DNA of 64,000 nt from AP-15 sp963736715 (lineage in GTDB: Bacteria; Pseudomonadota; Alphaproteobacteria; ATCC43930; CGMCC-115725): positions 372,001-436,000 of the forward strand of contig CAVTQA010000010.1 in assembly GCA_963736715.1 (NCBI GenBank), written 5' to 3'. The notes below the pieces were generated by a model. That model worked only from the letters and a program-made list of their open reading frames with translations, ran no database searches and was not told the origin of the DNA. This document shows positions 45,775 through 54,009 of the stretch, in pieces; position 1 is the first letter of the stretch, and each line of letters starts with the position of its first letter. Position numbers and translations under genes: made by a program.

Positions 45775-47145
45775 TTGGGCGAGGTGCGGATGCGAGCGGT
45801 CAGCGAAGGGCGCGCGATGTTCCCGCCGGCGGCTCGTGCTCCGGCCGAGTTGTCCTCGGGCCGCGGCATAGCGCGGGCGCTGGGGGAGAATGCGCTGTTG
45901 GCCTTCCCGCCCGAGGCCTTCGAGGAAGAGGTGGTGGTCCGCAGCTTCTTGGGCCGGCGGCAGGTCATCCTCAGCCGGCCCGCGAGCATCCACCACATCC
46001 TCGTCGACAACCCGGCGAACTACCGCCGCACCGGCCCAACGATCCGCATGCTGCGCCCATTGCTCGGTACGGGCCTTTTGCTCAGCGAAGGCGAGGATTG
46101 GCGGCATCAGCGGCAGACCGTAGCGCCGGCATTCACGCCGCGGACGATCCCGATGCTGGCGCGTCACATCGCGCAAGAGACCGGCGCTCTGATCGATCGG
46201 CTCGTGGAGTGCGGCGCGCGCCCGGTGGATCTCCTCACCGAGATGCAATTCCTCACCCTCGAGATCGCCGGCCGGTCGATGTTTTCGCTGGCAATGGATC
46301 GGCATGCGGCGGAGTTGCGCGAACTCGTCACCGGTTATGCCGAGCATCTCGGCCGCCCGAGCTTCCTCGATTTTCTGCTGCCCTTGCCGATCCCCAGCCC
46401 GCGCGATTTTGCACGGCGGGGCTTTCGTCGCCGCTGGATGGCGCTGATCGGGCAGCTGATCGCTGAACGCCGCGAGAGGGCATCTCAATGCTCACCGGGC
46501 GATTTGTTCGACCTTTTGTCGGCCGAGGAGAGGGATCCGGACCGACTGGCCGACCAGTTCGCGACCTTGATCACGGCCGGGCACGAGACGACGGCGGTGG
46601 CATTGTTTTGGGCGTTCTACCTCGTCGCGGCGGCGCCCGAGGTCGAGGCGCGCATCGCCGCGGAAGCCGCGCCGCTCGACCTCGGCCCGGACGGGGCCGC
46701 CGAGGCGTTGTCGAAACTCGTCTATACCCGCGCGGTCGTGCAGGAGGCGTTGCGGCTCTATCCCCCAGCCTACACCCTGGTGCGCCAGGCGCGCCGTGCC
46801 GATACCGCCGGCGGGATCGCGATCCCGGCGCGCGCGGTCGTGATGATCGCCCCCTGGGTCTTGCATCGCCATCGGCGCCTGTGGGACCAGCCGGAGAAGT
46901 TCGAACCGGCGAGGTTTCTGCCTGGCGCACCGCCGCCCGAACGCTGCGCATATCTGCCCTTCGGCATGGGCCCGCGCGTCTGCATCGGCGCCCAGTTCGC
47001 GCAGACCGAAGCGAGTTTGGTCCTCGCGGCCATGATCCGGGCTTTTCATATCGAGCGCGCCGATACGGAACCCGTCCTGCCGGTCGCGATCGTTACCACC
47101 CAGCCTGACCACCCGCCGCTCTTCCGCCTCGCCCGGCGCCGATAG
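45775..47145 (+). CDS. Cytochrome P450
   Basis: 456 residues. The I-helix oxygen motif is LITAGHETTAVAL, the K-helix ExxR is VVQEALRLYPPA, and the heme-binding segment is YLPFGMGPRVCIGAQFA with the thiolate Cys. The N-terminus has no membrane anchor, so it is a soluble bacterial P450. Directly followed by a decayed Rieske oxygenase alpha gene. Redox partners are not seen nearby. Confidence 0.92.
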   Translation: MGEVRMRAVSEGRAMFPPAARAPAELSSGRGIARALGENALLAFPPEAFEEEVVVRSFLGRRQVILSRPASIHHILVDNPANYRRTGPTIRMLRPLLGTGLLLSEGEDWRHQRQTVAPAFTPRTIPMLARHIAQETGALIDRLVECGARPVDLLTEMQFLTLEIAGRSMFSLAMDRHAAELRELVTGYAEHLGRPSFLDFLLPLPIPSPRDFARRGFRRRWMALIGQLIAERRERASQCSPGDLFDLLSAEERDPDRLADQFATLITAGHETTAVALFWAFYLVAAAPEVEARIAAEAAPLDLGPDGAAEALSKLVYTRAVVQEALRLYPPAYTLVRQARRADTAGGIAIPARAVVMIAPWVLHRHRRLWDQPEKFEPARFLPGAPPPERCAYLPFGMGPRVCIGAQFAQTEASLVLAAMIRAFHIERADTEPVLPVAIVTTQPDHPPLFRLARRR

Positions 47146-47151
47146 GACCGC

Positions 47152-47912
47152 AGGGCGCCGCTCGGAAATACGCCGTCATCGACCCCGCCAGCGGCAAACT
47201 CGACCGCCGTGTCTTCAGCGAGCGGGCGGTCTATGACGACGAGATGGAAAAGATCTTCGGGCGCCTGGCTGATGATCGGCACGAGAGCCTAGTGCCCGCG
47301 GCCGATGATTTCTTCCACACCTACATGGGTGAAGACCCGGTCATCCTGACCCGCGACGGGGAGGGCCGGCTGCATGCGCTCCTAAACATGTGCCGCCACC
47401 GCGGCAACCGCGTCGTGCGCTGCGACGACGGCAACGCCAAGCGCTTCATGTGCACCTACCACGGCTGGACCTACCGCAACGACGGCGCCCTCGAATACGT
47501 CCCCGGCGAGGCGCAAGCCTATTACGACGCGCTCGACAAACCGTCTCTCAGTCTCACGAGACCTGCGTCCAGACCTACGCGGGGATCGTCTTCGCGACCT
47601 GGGCGGCGGACGCCCCGAGCCTCGATGCCTATCTTGGCGACGCGCGCTGGTATCTCGAGACCGTGTTCAATCGGCGGGACGGCGGCATGCAGGCCCTCGG
47701 CCCGATGAAATGGCTCGAGCCCCGTCAACTGGAAGACCCTAGTCGACAATTGCTCCGACAACTACCACGTCCCGACCAGCCATCTCTCCAGCGCCCGGGT
47801 CCAGACCCGCTATCTCGGCCGCCCGCCTCTGTCGCACGAGGACCAGTTCGCCAGCCCCAACAGGCAGGCCTTCGTCAACGGGCACTCCATCACCTTCCGC
47901 GACGCGGACGAC
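47152..47912 (+). pseudogene. Rieske oxygenase alpha subunit, decayed copy
   Basis: Matches the intact gene at 51981 from its second codon (GCTCGGAAATACGCCGTCAT) to near codon 255, then stops abruptly at 47912. The start codon is lost. The Rieske motifs (MCRHRGNRVVRC; CTYHGWTYRN) survive, but frameshifts follow near 47550-47560 and at an extra C in 47720-47723. Together with the intact copy it flanks the restriction/toxin island as imperfect direct repeats. Confidence 0.85.
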
Positions 47913-48232
47913 AACCGGCCGATCTGATCCTGCACCACATTGGTTTACAGGATTGGTTGCTCGTGGGGTTGGCAGGCCTTACTGAAGGCCTGCCTCACAC
48001 CGGTACCCACCGCTCCTCCCCTGAGAGTTCAGCGCGTGCCACAAGAGGCTTGGCGCCCCAACGGCCGGTCTTAACCAATGGATTGCTTTTTTTATGATGT
48101 TCGTTGTGAAGTGGCTGTCGTCTCACTGGGCATCGAAGTTTGTTGGGAATTGAGGAGTTGACTCAATCCGAGGCGTACGTCTCTGAAGCGCCAAACGCTG
48201 ACGAGATCTCTGGTTAAAGGAGGGATTTGATC
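47913..48232. other. Junction region with a stem-loop, no gene supported
   Basis: About 320 bases between the Rieske remnant and the restriction gene, where composition shifts to AT-rich. It contains a perfect hairpin at 47972-47993 (GCAGGCCTT, loop ACTG, AAGGCCTGC) without a T run, so not a standard terminator. The left border of the imported island probably lies here. Confidence 0.5.
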
Positions 48233-48733
48233 GTGCCGCGGTCTCGTAGGGTCGCGCAGGATGATGTGCGAGAAAATCGCCTCATCGACATCTTCAACCT
48301 TACGCGACCACTAAACCGATCCAGAAGCGGCACGGACGCGATATTAACAATAGACGATTACATTATAGAATTCGAGCTCAAATCCGTGACCACCACTGGT
48401 GGGAGCGTAAGTACTGTACGGGATCTCGGCCCTGATCATATTGCGAAGTGGCAGGAGAAGCATTGGATTGTGGCTTTCTATGATGAACTTGACCTCTTGT
48501 GGAGCAAATACGGATCTCCCGACGACATGAGACCTTGGATAAACAGGATTTGGGAGTACATTCGACTGGACTTCGAAATGGCTGGCCTCATTCCTGAGCT
48601 TATAACGGAAGAGGTAATGTTCAGAATTATAGGACAAAAGGAACTGTATACGATTGAAGACGCAAGACGCCTTCACAAGAATCAATACGATCAGAAACGT
48701 TATCAGGTACTCATGGACCAACCGAATGCATAA
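48233..48733 (+). CDS. Restriction endonuclease candidate (PD-(D/E)XK)
   Basis: 166 residues from GTG 48233, placed about nine bases after AAGGAGG; TTG 48227 would be too close. A nuclease-like motif is seen in SGTDAILTIDDYIIEFELKSVT (Asp ... Glu-x-Lys). The C-terminal half is helical and charged. It lies beside a C5-cytosine methyltransferase and a Vsr gene, so a type II restriction role is likely. Codon use and base composition are AT-richer than the chromosome, indicating transfer. The specificity is unknown. Confidence 0.6.
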   Translation: MPRSRRVAQDDVRENRLIDIFNLTRPLNRSRSGTDAILTIDDYIIEFELKSVTTTGGSVSTVRDLGPDHIAKWQEKHWIVAFYDELDLLWSKYGSPDDMRPWINRIWEYIRLDFEMAGLIPELITEEVMFRIIGQKELYTIEDARRLHKNQYDQKRYQVLMDQPNA

Positions 48734-48883
48734 AGTTCAGCGCGGATGCTAGAGATAGTTAGAGATCGGGCAAAATATATAATGGAGGTGGTGCAACCCT
48801 CAACAATCCTCATATACCTGTCGCTTACTTTGGAAATTGGGCGACAATCCAGACCGACCACGCTTCAACCTTGCGCACGATGG

Positions 48884-50079
48884 TCAGGAACTGGCTAACC
48901 TCAGCGCCACGCTAACCTCCAGTGCAAGATGATATGCCATCGGGGGTGCCACGGCGTTCCCGATAAGCCCTAGCGCGACATAGACTGGAGGTCCGAAAGG
49001 CCAATTGACTGGAAACCCCTGGATTAGCATGCAATCGGCCACGGAAAGTCGAAAATGATTGTTTTTGGCGACGTAAGCGCTCGCGAGTTCTCGGGATCGC
49101 GCGACTCCATTCGGCCATATCTGTAATTGGTTCCAGACTTTCAATGCCGAAACGGAATTGAGAATGCTGGTGGTGTGGCGCGGCCCGGTAAGGCCGCTCC
49201 GCAGCGTGGGTGCCAATGTGTCGAACCCAATGTCCGGCAGACCAAGCGCCTCTCTTACCCCCATCGTTCTGGAGAGCCTCCAATCTCTTTTGCCGCCGAC
49301 CAATTCCGCGTGGCAATGAGTGGGTGCTGGGGCTGAGAAGATTTGCGCAACAGACGGGTCCCTAAACCCAACGAAGAAAATGCGGCGGCGACGCTGTGGC
49401 AATCCATAATCGGCATCATCAAGATAAAACGTTCCAACCAGTAAGATTTGTGTAGTGGATCTATTAGAGTTTTACGAATGTATTCTGAAAACTGGGTAGC
49501 TCTCAGTCCCAGAACATTTTCAAATACGAAGGCTCTTGGCTGAATTTCTGAAGCCGCACGTACAAATTCCGGTATAAGATCGCGGACATCCTCAGGGCCG
49601 TTCCTTCGACCAGCGTGACTAAACGGCTGACACGGAGGGCCGCCGTGCAGCACATCTATACTATTGCGATATGTGCGCCAGTCTACGCGCGTAACATCGC
49701 CTTCCTCGCCGTCGAAAACGCGCCGCCGAGGTCGGGCATTGCGGAGAACAGCCGCTGCGTCTTCGAGAATATCAAACGAGGCCACGTGCGCGAAGCCGAC
49801 CCGCTCGAAACCGATGTCGAGGCCGCCTCCCCCGCTGCAAAAGGATAGTGCACGCAGGCCATTTTGCGGCAATTGCGGCATCAGCGCGGACGGGTCTAAA
49901 CGCGGAAGATTAATTGCGTGCTTTGGTCGAGTGCATTGACCGTTGATTGCTCGTTTCTTTGCGGCTTGGGATTCGAGAGTTGTTGCCCGGAATATTGCGC
50001 GTTGGGTCTCGGTCAGATCCCATCCTCGATACCAAGGCGCATCGGTTCCTCGCGCGGAACTTCCCCTCTCTTTAAGCAT
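48884..50079 (-). pseudogene. DNA (cytosine-5) methyltransferase, single-base frameshift
   Basis: Two frames make one enzyme of about 397 residues. The first (from 50079) carries motif I (LSFCSGGGGLDIGFE), motif IV with the catalytic Cys (GGPPCQPFSHAGRR) and motif VI (FVFENVLGLR). The second carries motif VIII (QRRRRIFFVGFRD), motif IX (LSVADCMLIQGFP) and motif X (GLIGNAVAPPMAYHLAL). Adding one base at the A run 49426-49430 joins them through FYLDDADYGLPQRRRR. Overlaps vsr by 8 bases. If the frameshift is real, the restriction gene would be unprotected, so a sequencing error or an inactive nuclease is likely. Confidence 0.85.
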
Positions 50080-50514
50080 CTTTATGCTTATTCCGGGAAA
50101 AAGTTGAGGGCGACCCGAGAAAGGGGGTGATCTTATAAAGAAGCTCGTCCAGCCGCCGGGTCTCGCATTCCCAAATTACCATTACGCGCCACCCTACCTC
50201 CGCAAGTTCGCGCAGAACCCGCGAATCGCGCGCTTGCGTCGCCGCGAACTTGCGTTCCCAGAAATCAGCGCGGGAGGCAGGGACAAACGCTCGCGGCACC
50301 CTGAATGTCTATGCCAATAGCAGCCATGGACGAACAGTATGCAGCGACGCGACGGAAATACGATATCTGGTTTTCCAGGTAACCCGCGTACGTGCAGCCG
50401 GTAGCGATATCCCAGCCCATAGAGCATCTTTCTGACGCGCATTTCTGGCGCAGTGTCGCGGGGTCCGATCCGCGACATGAGTTGACTGCGCTGCGCCTCG
50501 TCCAGGCGATCCAT
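50072..50514 (-). pseudogene. vsr: Very short patch repair endonuclease (Vsr), single-base frameshift
   Basis: N-terminal frame: MDRLDEAQRSQLMSRIGPRD, VRKMLYGLGYRYRLHVRGLPGKPDIVFPSRRCILFVHGCYWHRHSGC. C-terminal frame: PRAFVPASRADFWERKFAATQARDSRVLRELAEVGWRVMVIWECET. Adding one C near 50295-50300 joins them as HSGCPRAFVPASRADFW. Vsr nicks T:G mismatches left by deamination of 5-methylcytosine and commonly accompanies a C5 methyltransferase. Promoter is upstream of 50514. Confidence 0.85.
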
Positions 50515-50970
50515 CGATTTGCTGTCCCCAGTACGGGAGGTAGCGCGACGAGCGTGCTCGGCTCGCGTTGGACCGACGTCCAGACCGCACCTGATCGGCG
50601 CAGCAACGTCAGCACTTGCCTCGCGCCAGGATTCCAGACAGCGGATCGTGGTTGCAAGGGGGTGAGCGAATTCATGATTTGTTCGTATACAGGGAATTGA
50701 GTTAAGTCAATTCAAAATAATATTTGGCAGTAGTATTGGTTAATTTATATTCGGATCAATTGCGTTAATTATAGTTCTTAGAAAGCGCACGCGCGTTGCG
50801 CGGACAAACTTCCTGAGGAGCAGCCGGTGCCGATGGCTTCGGCACCTCTCTGGTAGCTTCGACCAACCTTGGGGCCAGCTCCCAGCGCGGCGTTGCCCGA
50901 ACGGAGCGGCAGAGCGAGTTAGCCGACGGCGTAGCCCGCCATCGCGATATGGGACCACGGATCGCGGGAG
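50515..50970. other. Intergenic region, no gene supported
   Basis: About 455 bases. The stretch 50698-50790 is strongly AT-rich and is the probable promoter zone or right part of the imported island. A hairpin with arms GGTGCCGA/TCGGCACC lies at 50826-50846. After about 50850 composition returns to chromosomal GC. Confidence 0.45.
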
Positions 50971-51288
50971 CTAATCCCCGACTTGCAAACCCGTTGCTGG
51001 CGGCGGATCGAGTGCGGCAAGCTCCTCAGCGATCACCGCGCGCAGCGGCGGCAAATCGATTTGCACCGCGTCCCAAACCTGCTGCGCGGCCACATCCTCA
51101 TAGTCGTGGCGATAAGTGTTGCCTGCGCCGGCCATGTCCCTCCACGCGATTGACGGGTGGCGCGCCTTCAAATCGTCGGGCAAGCGCCGCGAGGCTTCGG
51201 AGATGATCTCAAGACAGCGCATCACGGCATAGACCGTGCGCGGGTCGGCCACGAGTGCTTCGTAGTCGAAACCCGCTGTAAAGCTCAA
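50971..51288 (-). CDS. hepT: HepT-like HEPN ribonuclease toxin (DUF86)
   Basis: 105 residues. A four-helix HEPN protein: YEALVADPRTVYAVMRCLEIISEASRRLPDDLKARHPSIAWRDMAGAGNTYRHDYEDVAAQQVW. The RNase motif is GNTYRHDY, which has Gly where many HepT proteins have Arg (RX4HXY); this variant occurs in other DUF86 proteins. Partner of the upstream nucleotidyltransferase. Poisons translation by RNA cleavage unless AMPylated by MntA in characterised systems. Confidence 0.8.
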   Translation of the reverse strand: MSFTAGFDYEALVADPRTVYAVMRCLEIISEASRRLPDDLKARHPSIAWRDMAGAGNTYRHDYEDVAAQQVWDAVQIDLPPLRAVIAEELAALDPPPATGLQVGD

Positions 51289-51304
51289 GGCGCCCCCTCC
51301 CTAA

Positions 51305-51328
51305 CCCTCCCCCGCCTGCGGGGGAGGG
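51305..51328. repeat. Palindromic repeat between mntA and hepT
   Basis: Arms CCCTCCCCCGC and GCGGGGGAGGG with a 2-base centre. It separates the antitoxin and toxin genes by 85 bases, whereas these genes normally overlap or nearly touch, so it looks like a later insertion. Confidence 0.7.
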
Positions 51329-51373
51329 AGGGGTGGGGGAATGCGCATGTCGCGCAGCGCAGCAATCGCGCCA

Positions 51374-51668
51374 TCAGAACGCATAAATCGCATCGGTTAT
51401 TACGGCGGGGCGAAGGTAAGGCTTCAACCCCTCGCGGCTGACAACATCGACCGGGCCGTCGAACAAACCAGCGATGTAGTCCTTTAAGCCGGCGTAGTTG
51501 AAAACCGTGACATGCGCCGCCGGATCAAATTCCACCATGATGTCGATGTCACTGTCGGGGCGCGGGTCGCCGCGTGCGCGCGAACCGAACAACGCCGCGT
51601 GACTGACGCCGCGCGCGCAAAGCGGCTTCACTCTCCCGCAGCTTGGCTAGGATTTCCTGACGGTTCAT
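51374..51668 (-). pseudogene. mntA: MntA-type nucleotidyltransferase antitoxin, N-terminal frameshift
   Basis: The catalytic core is intact in one frame: ALFGSRARGDPRPDSDIDIMVEF (GSx10DxD), then LKDYIAGLFDGPVDVVSREGLKPYLRPAVITDAIYAF. The natural N-terminus (MNRQEILAKLRESEAALRAR, from ATG 51668) lies in another frame. Adding one GC unit to the alternating GC tract at 51611-51618 would join them. A GTG at 51631 could still start a protein with a short N-terminus. Antitoxin of the HepT pair, working by AMPylation of the toxin in studied cases. Confidence 0.75.
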
Positions 51669-51980
51669 TGTTCTCAGATAACAGCCGGAAAAAGGGCTTT
51701 ACTAGATCTTGTATTTTCGCTCCGATGGATCCAGCGGGGGTGCCGAACTCCGGCTCTCTTGAAGAGAACGTACCATGAACTGATATGTCGGCCTCGTTCG
51801 TTGCGGAGCCCCACTGATGCCGGAAAGTTGCCGATCCGTCTTCACCTCCTGTTTTCACCTGTTTCACGATCCCAGAATTCGGTATTTTCAATGACTTGGT
51901 CCTGATCTCTTTTGCTTCGCCCGCGCGGTGCGCCCCGCACCGGGTCCTGCTATGATGACTGCGAAAGGGAGGATCCGGGT
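51669..51980. other. Intergenic region upstream of the Rieske operon
   Basis: About 310 bases. It contains a dyad at 51926-51942 (CGGTGCG, CCC, CGCACCG) about 40 bases before the Rieske start, a candidate operator. Open frames here show no recognisable protein. Confidence 0.4.
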
Positions 51981-53315
51981 ATGGCCGCTCGGAAATACGC
52001 CGTCATCGACCCCGACACCGGCAAACTCGACCGCCGCATCTTCAGCGAGCAGGCCATCTATGACGAGGAGATGGAGAAGGTCTTCGGGCGCGCTTGGCTG
52101 ATGATCGGGCATGAGAGCCTGGTGCCCCGGCCCGACGATTTCTTCCACACCTATATGGGCGAAGACCCGGTCATCCTGACCCGCGACGGAGAGGGCCGGC
52201 TCCACGCGCTCCTCAACATGTGCCGCCACCGCGGCAATCGCGTCGTGCGCTGCGACGACGGCAACGCCAAACGCTTCATGTGCACCTATCACGGCTGGAC
52301 CTACCGCAACGACGGCGCACTCGAATACGTCCCCGGCGAGTCGCAAGCCTATTACGACGCGCTCGACAGGCCGTCCCTCGGTCTGATCGAGGCGCGCGTC
52401 GAGACCTACGCGGGCATCGTCTTCGCTACCTGGGCCAAGGACGCCCCGAGCCTCGAGGCCTATCTGGGCGACGCGCGCTGGTATCTCGACACCGTGTTCA
52501 ATCGGCGCGAGGGCGGCATGCAGGCGCTCGGCCCGATGAAATGGCTGGAGCCCGTCAACTGGAAGACGCTGGTCGACAACTGCTCGGACAACTACCACGT
52601 CCCGACCAGCCATCTCTCGAGCGCCCGGGTCCAGACCCGCTATCTCGGCCGCCCGCCGCTGTCGCACGAGGACCAGTTCGCGAGCCCCAACCGGCACGCC
52701 TTTGTCAACGGGCACGCGCTCACCTTCCGCGACGCGGATGACGGCGTCCCCCGCTTCGTGCACGGCATGTCGAAAGACACGTTACGGCTGTTCCAGGAGT
52801 ACCACGACGCGACGATGCCCGAGGTCGAGCGGCGGCTCGGCACATTGCGCGCGCGCCGGGTGCAGCTCGGCAACCATTCGATCTTCCCGAACGGGATCTT
52901 GGGGCTCCGGCTCGCCCTGCCGCGCGGTCCGCTCAAGACCGAGTTCTGGCACTTCGTATTGCTGGACCGGGACGCGCCCGAGGAGATCAAGCGCGCGATC
53001 CGCATCGGCAGCCAAGCCAACAACGGCGCGGCCGGCATGTTCGAGCAGGACGACGTCGACAACTGGCGTCAGGTGACCGCCGCGAGTACCAGCCGCTTCG
53101 GGCGCCGGCACCCGCAGGATCTGTCGATGGGCCTGGGGCATGCGGGGCCGCATCCGGATTATCCGGGGCTGGTTTCCGAGCGCTACATCTCGGAGAACAA
53201 CCAGCGCCTGTTTTATCGGCGCTGGGAAGAGTTCATGAACGCGAAGAGCTGGGCCGACATCCCGCTCGACCCGATCACCGCCCGTTTCGACGGCACCGCG
53301 ACCATGCGTGGCTAG
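51981..53315 (+). CDS. Aromatic-ring-hydroxylating dioxygenase, large (alpha) subunit
   Basis: 444 residues from ATG 51981 with GGGAGGAT upstream. The Rieske [2Fe-2S] ligands are in NMCRHRGNRVVRC and MCTYHGWTYRN. The mononuclear iron site is in WKTLVDNCSDNYHVPTSHLSS (two His, with the carboxylate from the C-terminal half). It hydroxylates an aromatic ring using electrons from a separate reductase. Its beta subunit follows at 53455. A decayed second copy lies at 47152. Confidence 0.92.
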   Translation: MAARKYAVIDPDTGKLDRRIFSEQAIYDEEMEKVFGRAWLMIGHESLVPRPDDFFHTYMGEDPVILTRDGEGRLHALLNMCRHRGNRVVRCDDGNAKRFMCTYHGWTYRNDGALEYVPGESQAYYDALDRPSLGLIEARVETYAGIVFATWAKDAPSLEAYLGDARWYLDTVFNRREGGMQALGPMKWLEPVNWKTLVDNCSDNYHVPTSHLSSARVQTRYLGRPPLSHEDQFASPNRHAFVNGHALTFRDADDGVPRFVHGMSKDTLRLFQEYHDATMPEVERRLGTLRARRVQLGNHSIFPNGILGLRLALPRGPLKTEFWHFVLLDRDAPEEIKRAIRIGSQANNGAAGMFEQDDVDNWRQVTAASTSRFGRRHPQDLSMGLGHAGPHPDYPGLVSERYISENNQRLFYRRWEEFMNAKSWADIPLDPITARFDGTATMRG

Positions 53316-53347
53316 CGTAGGTTCCGCTGATGTTGCGCCAGACCGGT

Positions 53348-53424
53348 CGAGATTGCTTCGTCGCTGCGCTCCTCGCAATGACATCCTTTTTCTGCGTCAT
53401 TGCTAGCGCAGCGAAGCAATCTCG
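53348..53424. repeat. Inverted repeat between the alpha and beta oxygenase genes
   Basis: CGAGATTGCTTCG...CGCTGCGCT...GCAATGAC facing GTCATTGCTAGCGCAGCGAA then GCAATCTCG. A common chromosomal repeat type in alphaproteobacteria. It lies inside the operon and could form a long hairpin in the transcript. Confidence 0.7.
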
Positions 53425-53454
53425 GCGAACCCGACTCTGGCGGGCGGCGATCCG

Positions 53455-54009
53455 GTGAAGACGAAACGCGCGCACGAGGCCGCGGCCCCTTCGGTGGCGC
53501 TGACGCCGCAACAGGCGCTATGGCTCGAGCTGATGCAATTCTACATCCGCGAGGCCTGGCTGCTCGACGAGCGCAACCTCAAGGAGTGGCTCGATCTCTT
53601 CACCGACGATGTCCTCTACTTCATGCCTCGCCGCAAAAACGTCCCGCGCCGGGAGGCGCACCGCGAGCTGACGCCGCTCGGCGATCTGGCGATCCTCGAG
53701 GAAGACAAGCGCTATCTCGAAATGCGGGTGGCTCGGCTCGACACCGGCATGGCCTGGGCCGAGGATCCCCCGTCGCGCACGCGTCACCTGATCGGCAACC
53801 TCGAGGCGGCGCCGCTGGAGAACGGCGAGGTCGAGGCCCGGACCGCGTTTCTGGTGTACCGCTCGCACCTGGAGACCGATCACCAGCTCCTCTCCGGCTG
53901 CCGCGAGGATGTGCTGCGCAACGTGAGCGGCGCGTGGAAAGTAGCCAGGCGCACGATCGTCCTCGACGCCAACGTTCTGCTCGACAAAAACCTCAGTGTC
54001 TTCCTTTAG
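53455..54009 (+). CDS. Aromatic-ring-hydroxylating dioxygenase, small (beta) subunit
   Basis: 184 residues from GTG 53455. The beta-subunit pattern is FYIREAWLLDERNLKEWLDLFTDDVLYFMPRR, EEDKRYLEMRVARL, PSRTRHLIGNLEA and SGAWKVARRTIVLDANVLL. NTF2-like fold; structural partner of the alpha subunit. Its TAG stop lies within the TTAG target sequence of the adjacent IS5-like element, which therefore did not alter the protein. Confidence 0.9.
   Translation: MKTKRAHEAAAPSVALTPQQALWLELMQFYIREAWLLDERNLKEWLDLFTDDVLYFMPRRKNVPRREAHRELTPLGDLAILEEDKRYLEMRVARLDTGMAWAEDPPSRTRHLIGNLEAAPLENGEVEARTAFLVYRSHLETDHQLLSGCREDVLRNVSGAWKVARRTIVLDANVLLDKNLSVFL

Noticed and set aside
47972..47993. Hairpin as a rho-independent terminator
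   Set aside because: Strong stem but no T run after it on either strand.
47390..48097. 235-codon frame across the Rieske remnant
   Set aside because: Reads the dead gene in the wrong frame; no motif.
50740..50958. 72-codon minus-strand frame upstream of hepT
   Set aside because: Arg-rich translation across a change in base composition with no motif or ribosome site.
51628..51891. 87-codon minus-strand frame upstream of mntA
   Set aside because: It overlaps the natural antitoxin start and has no recognisable feature.
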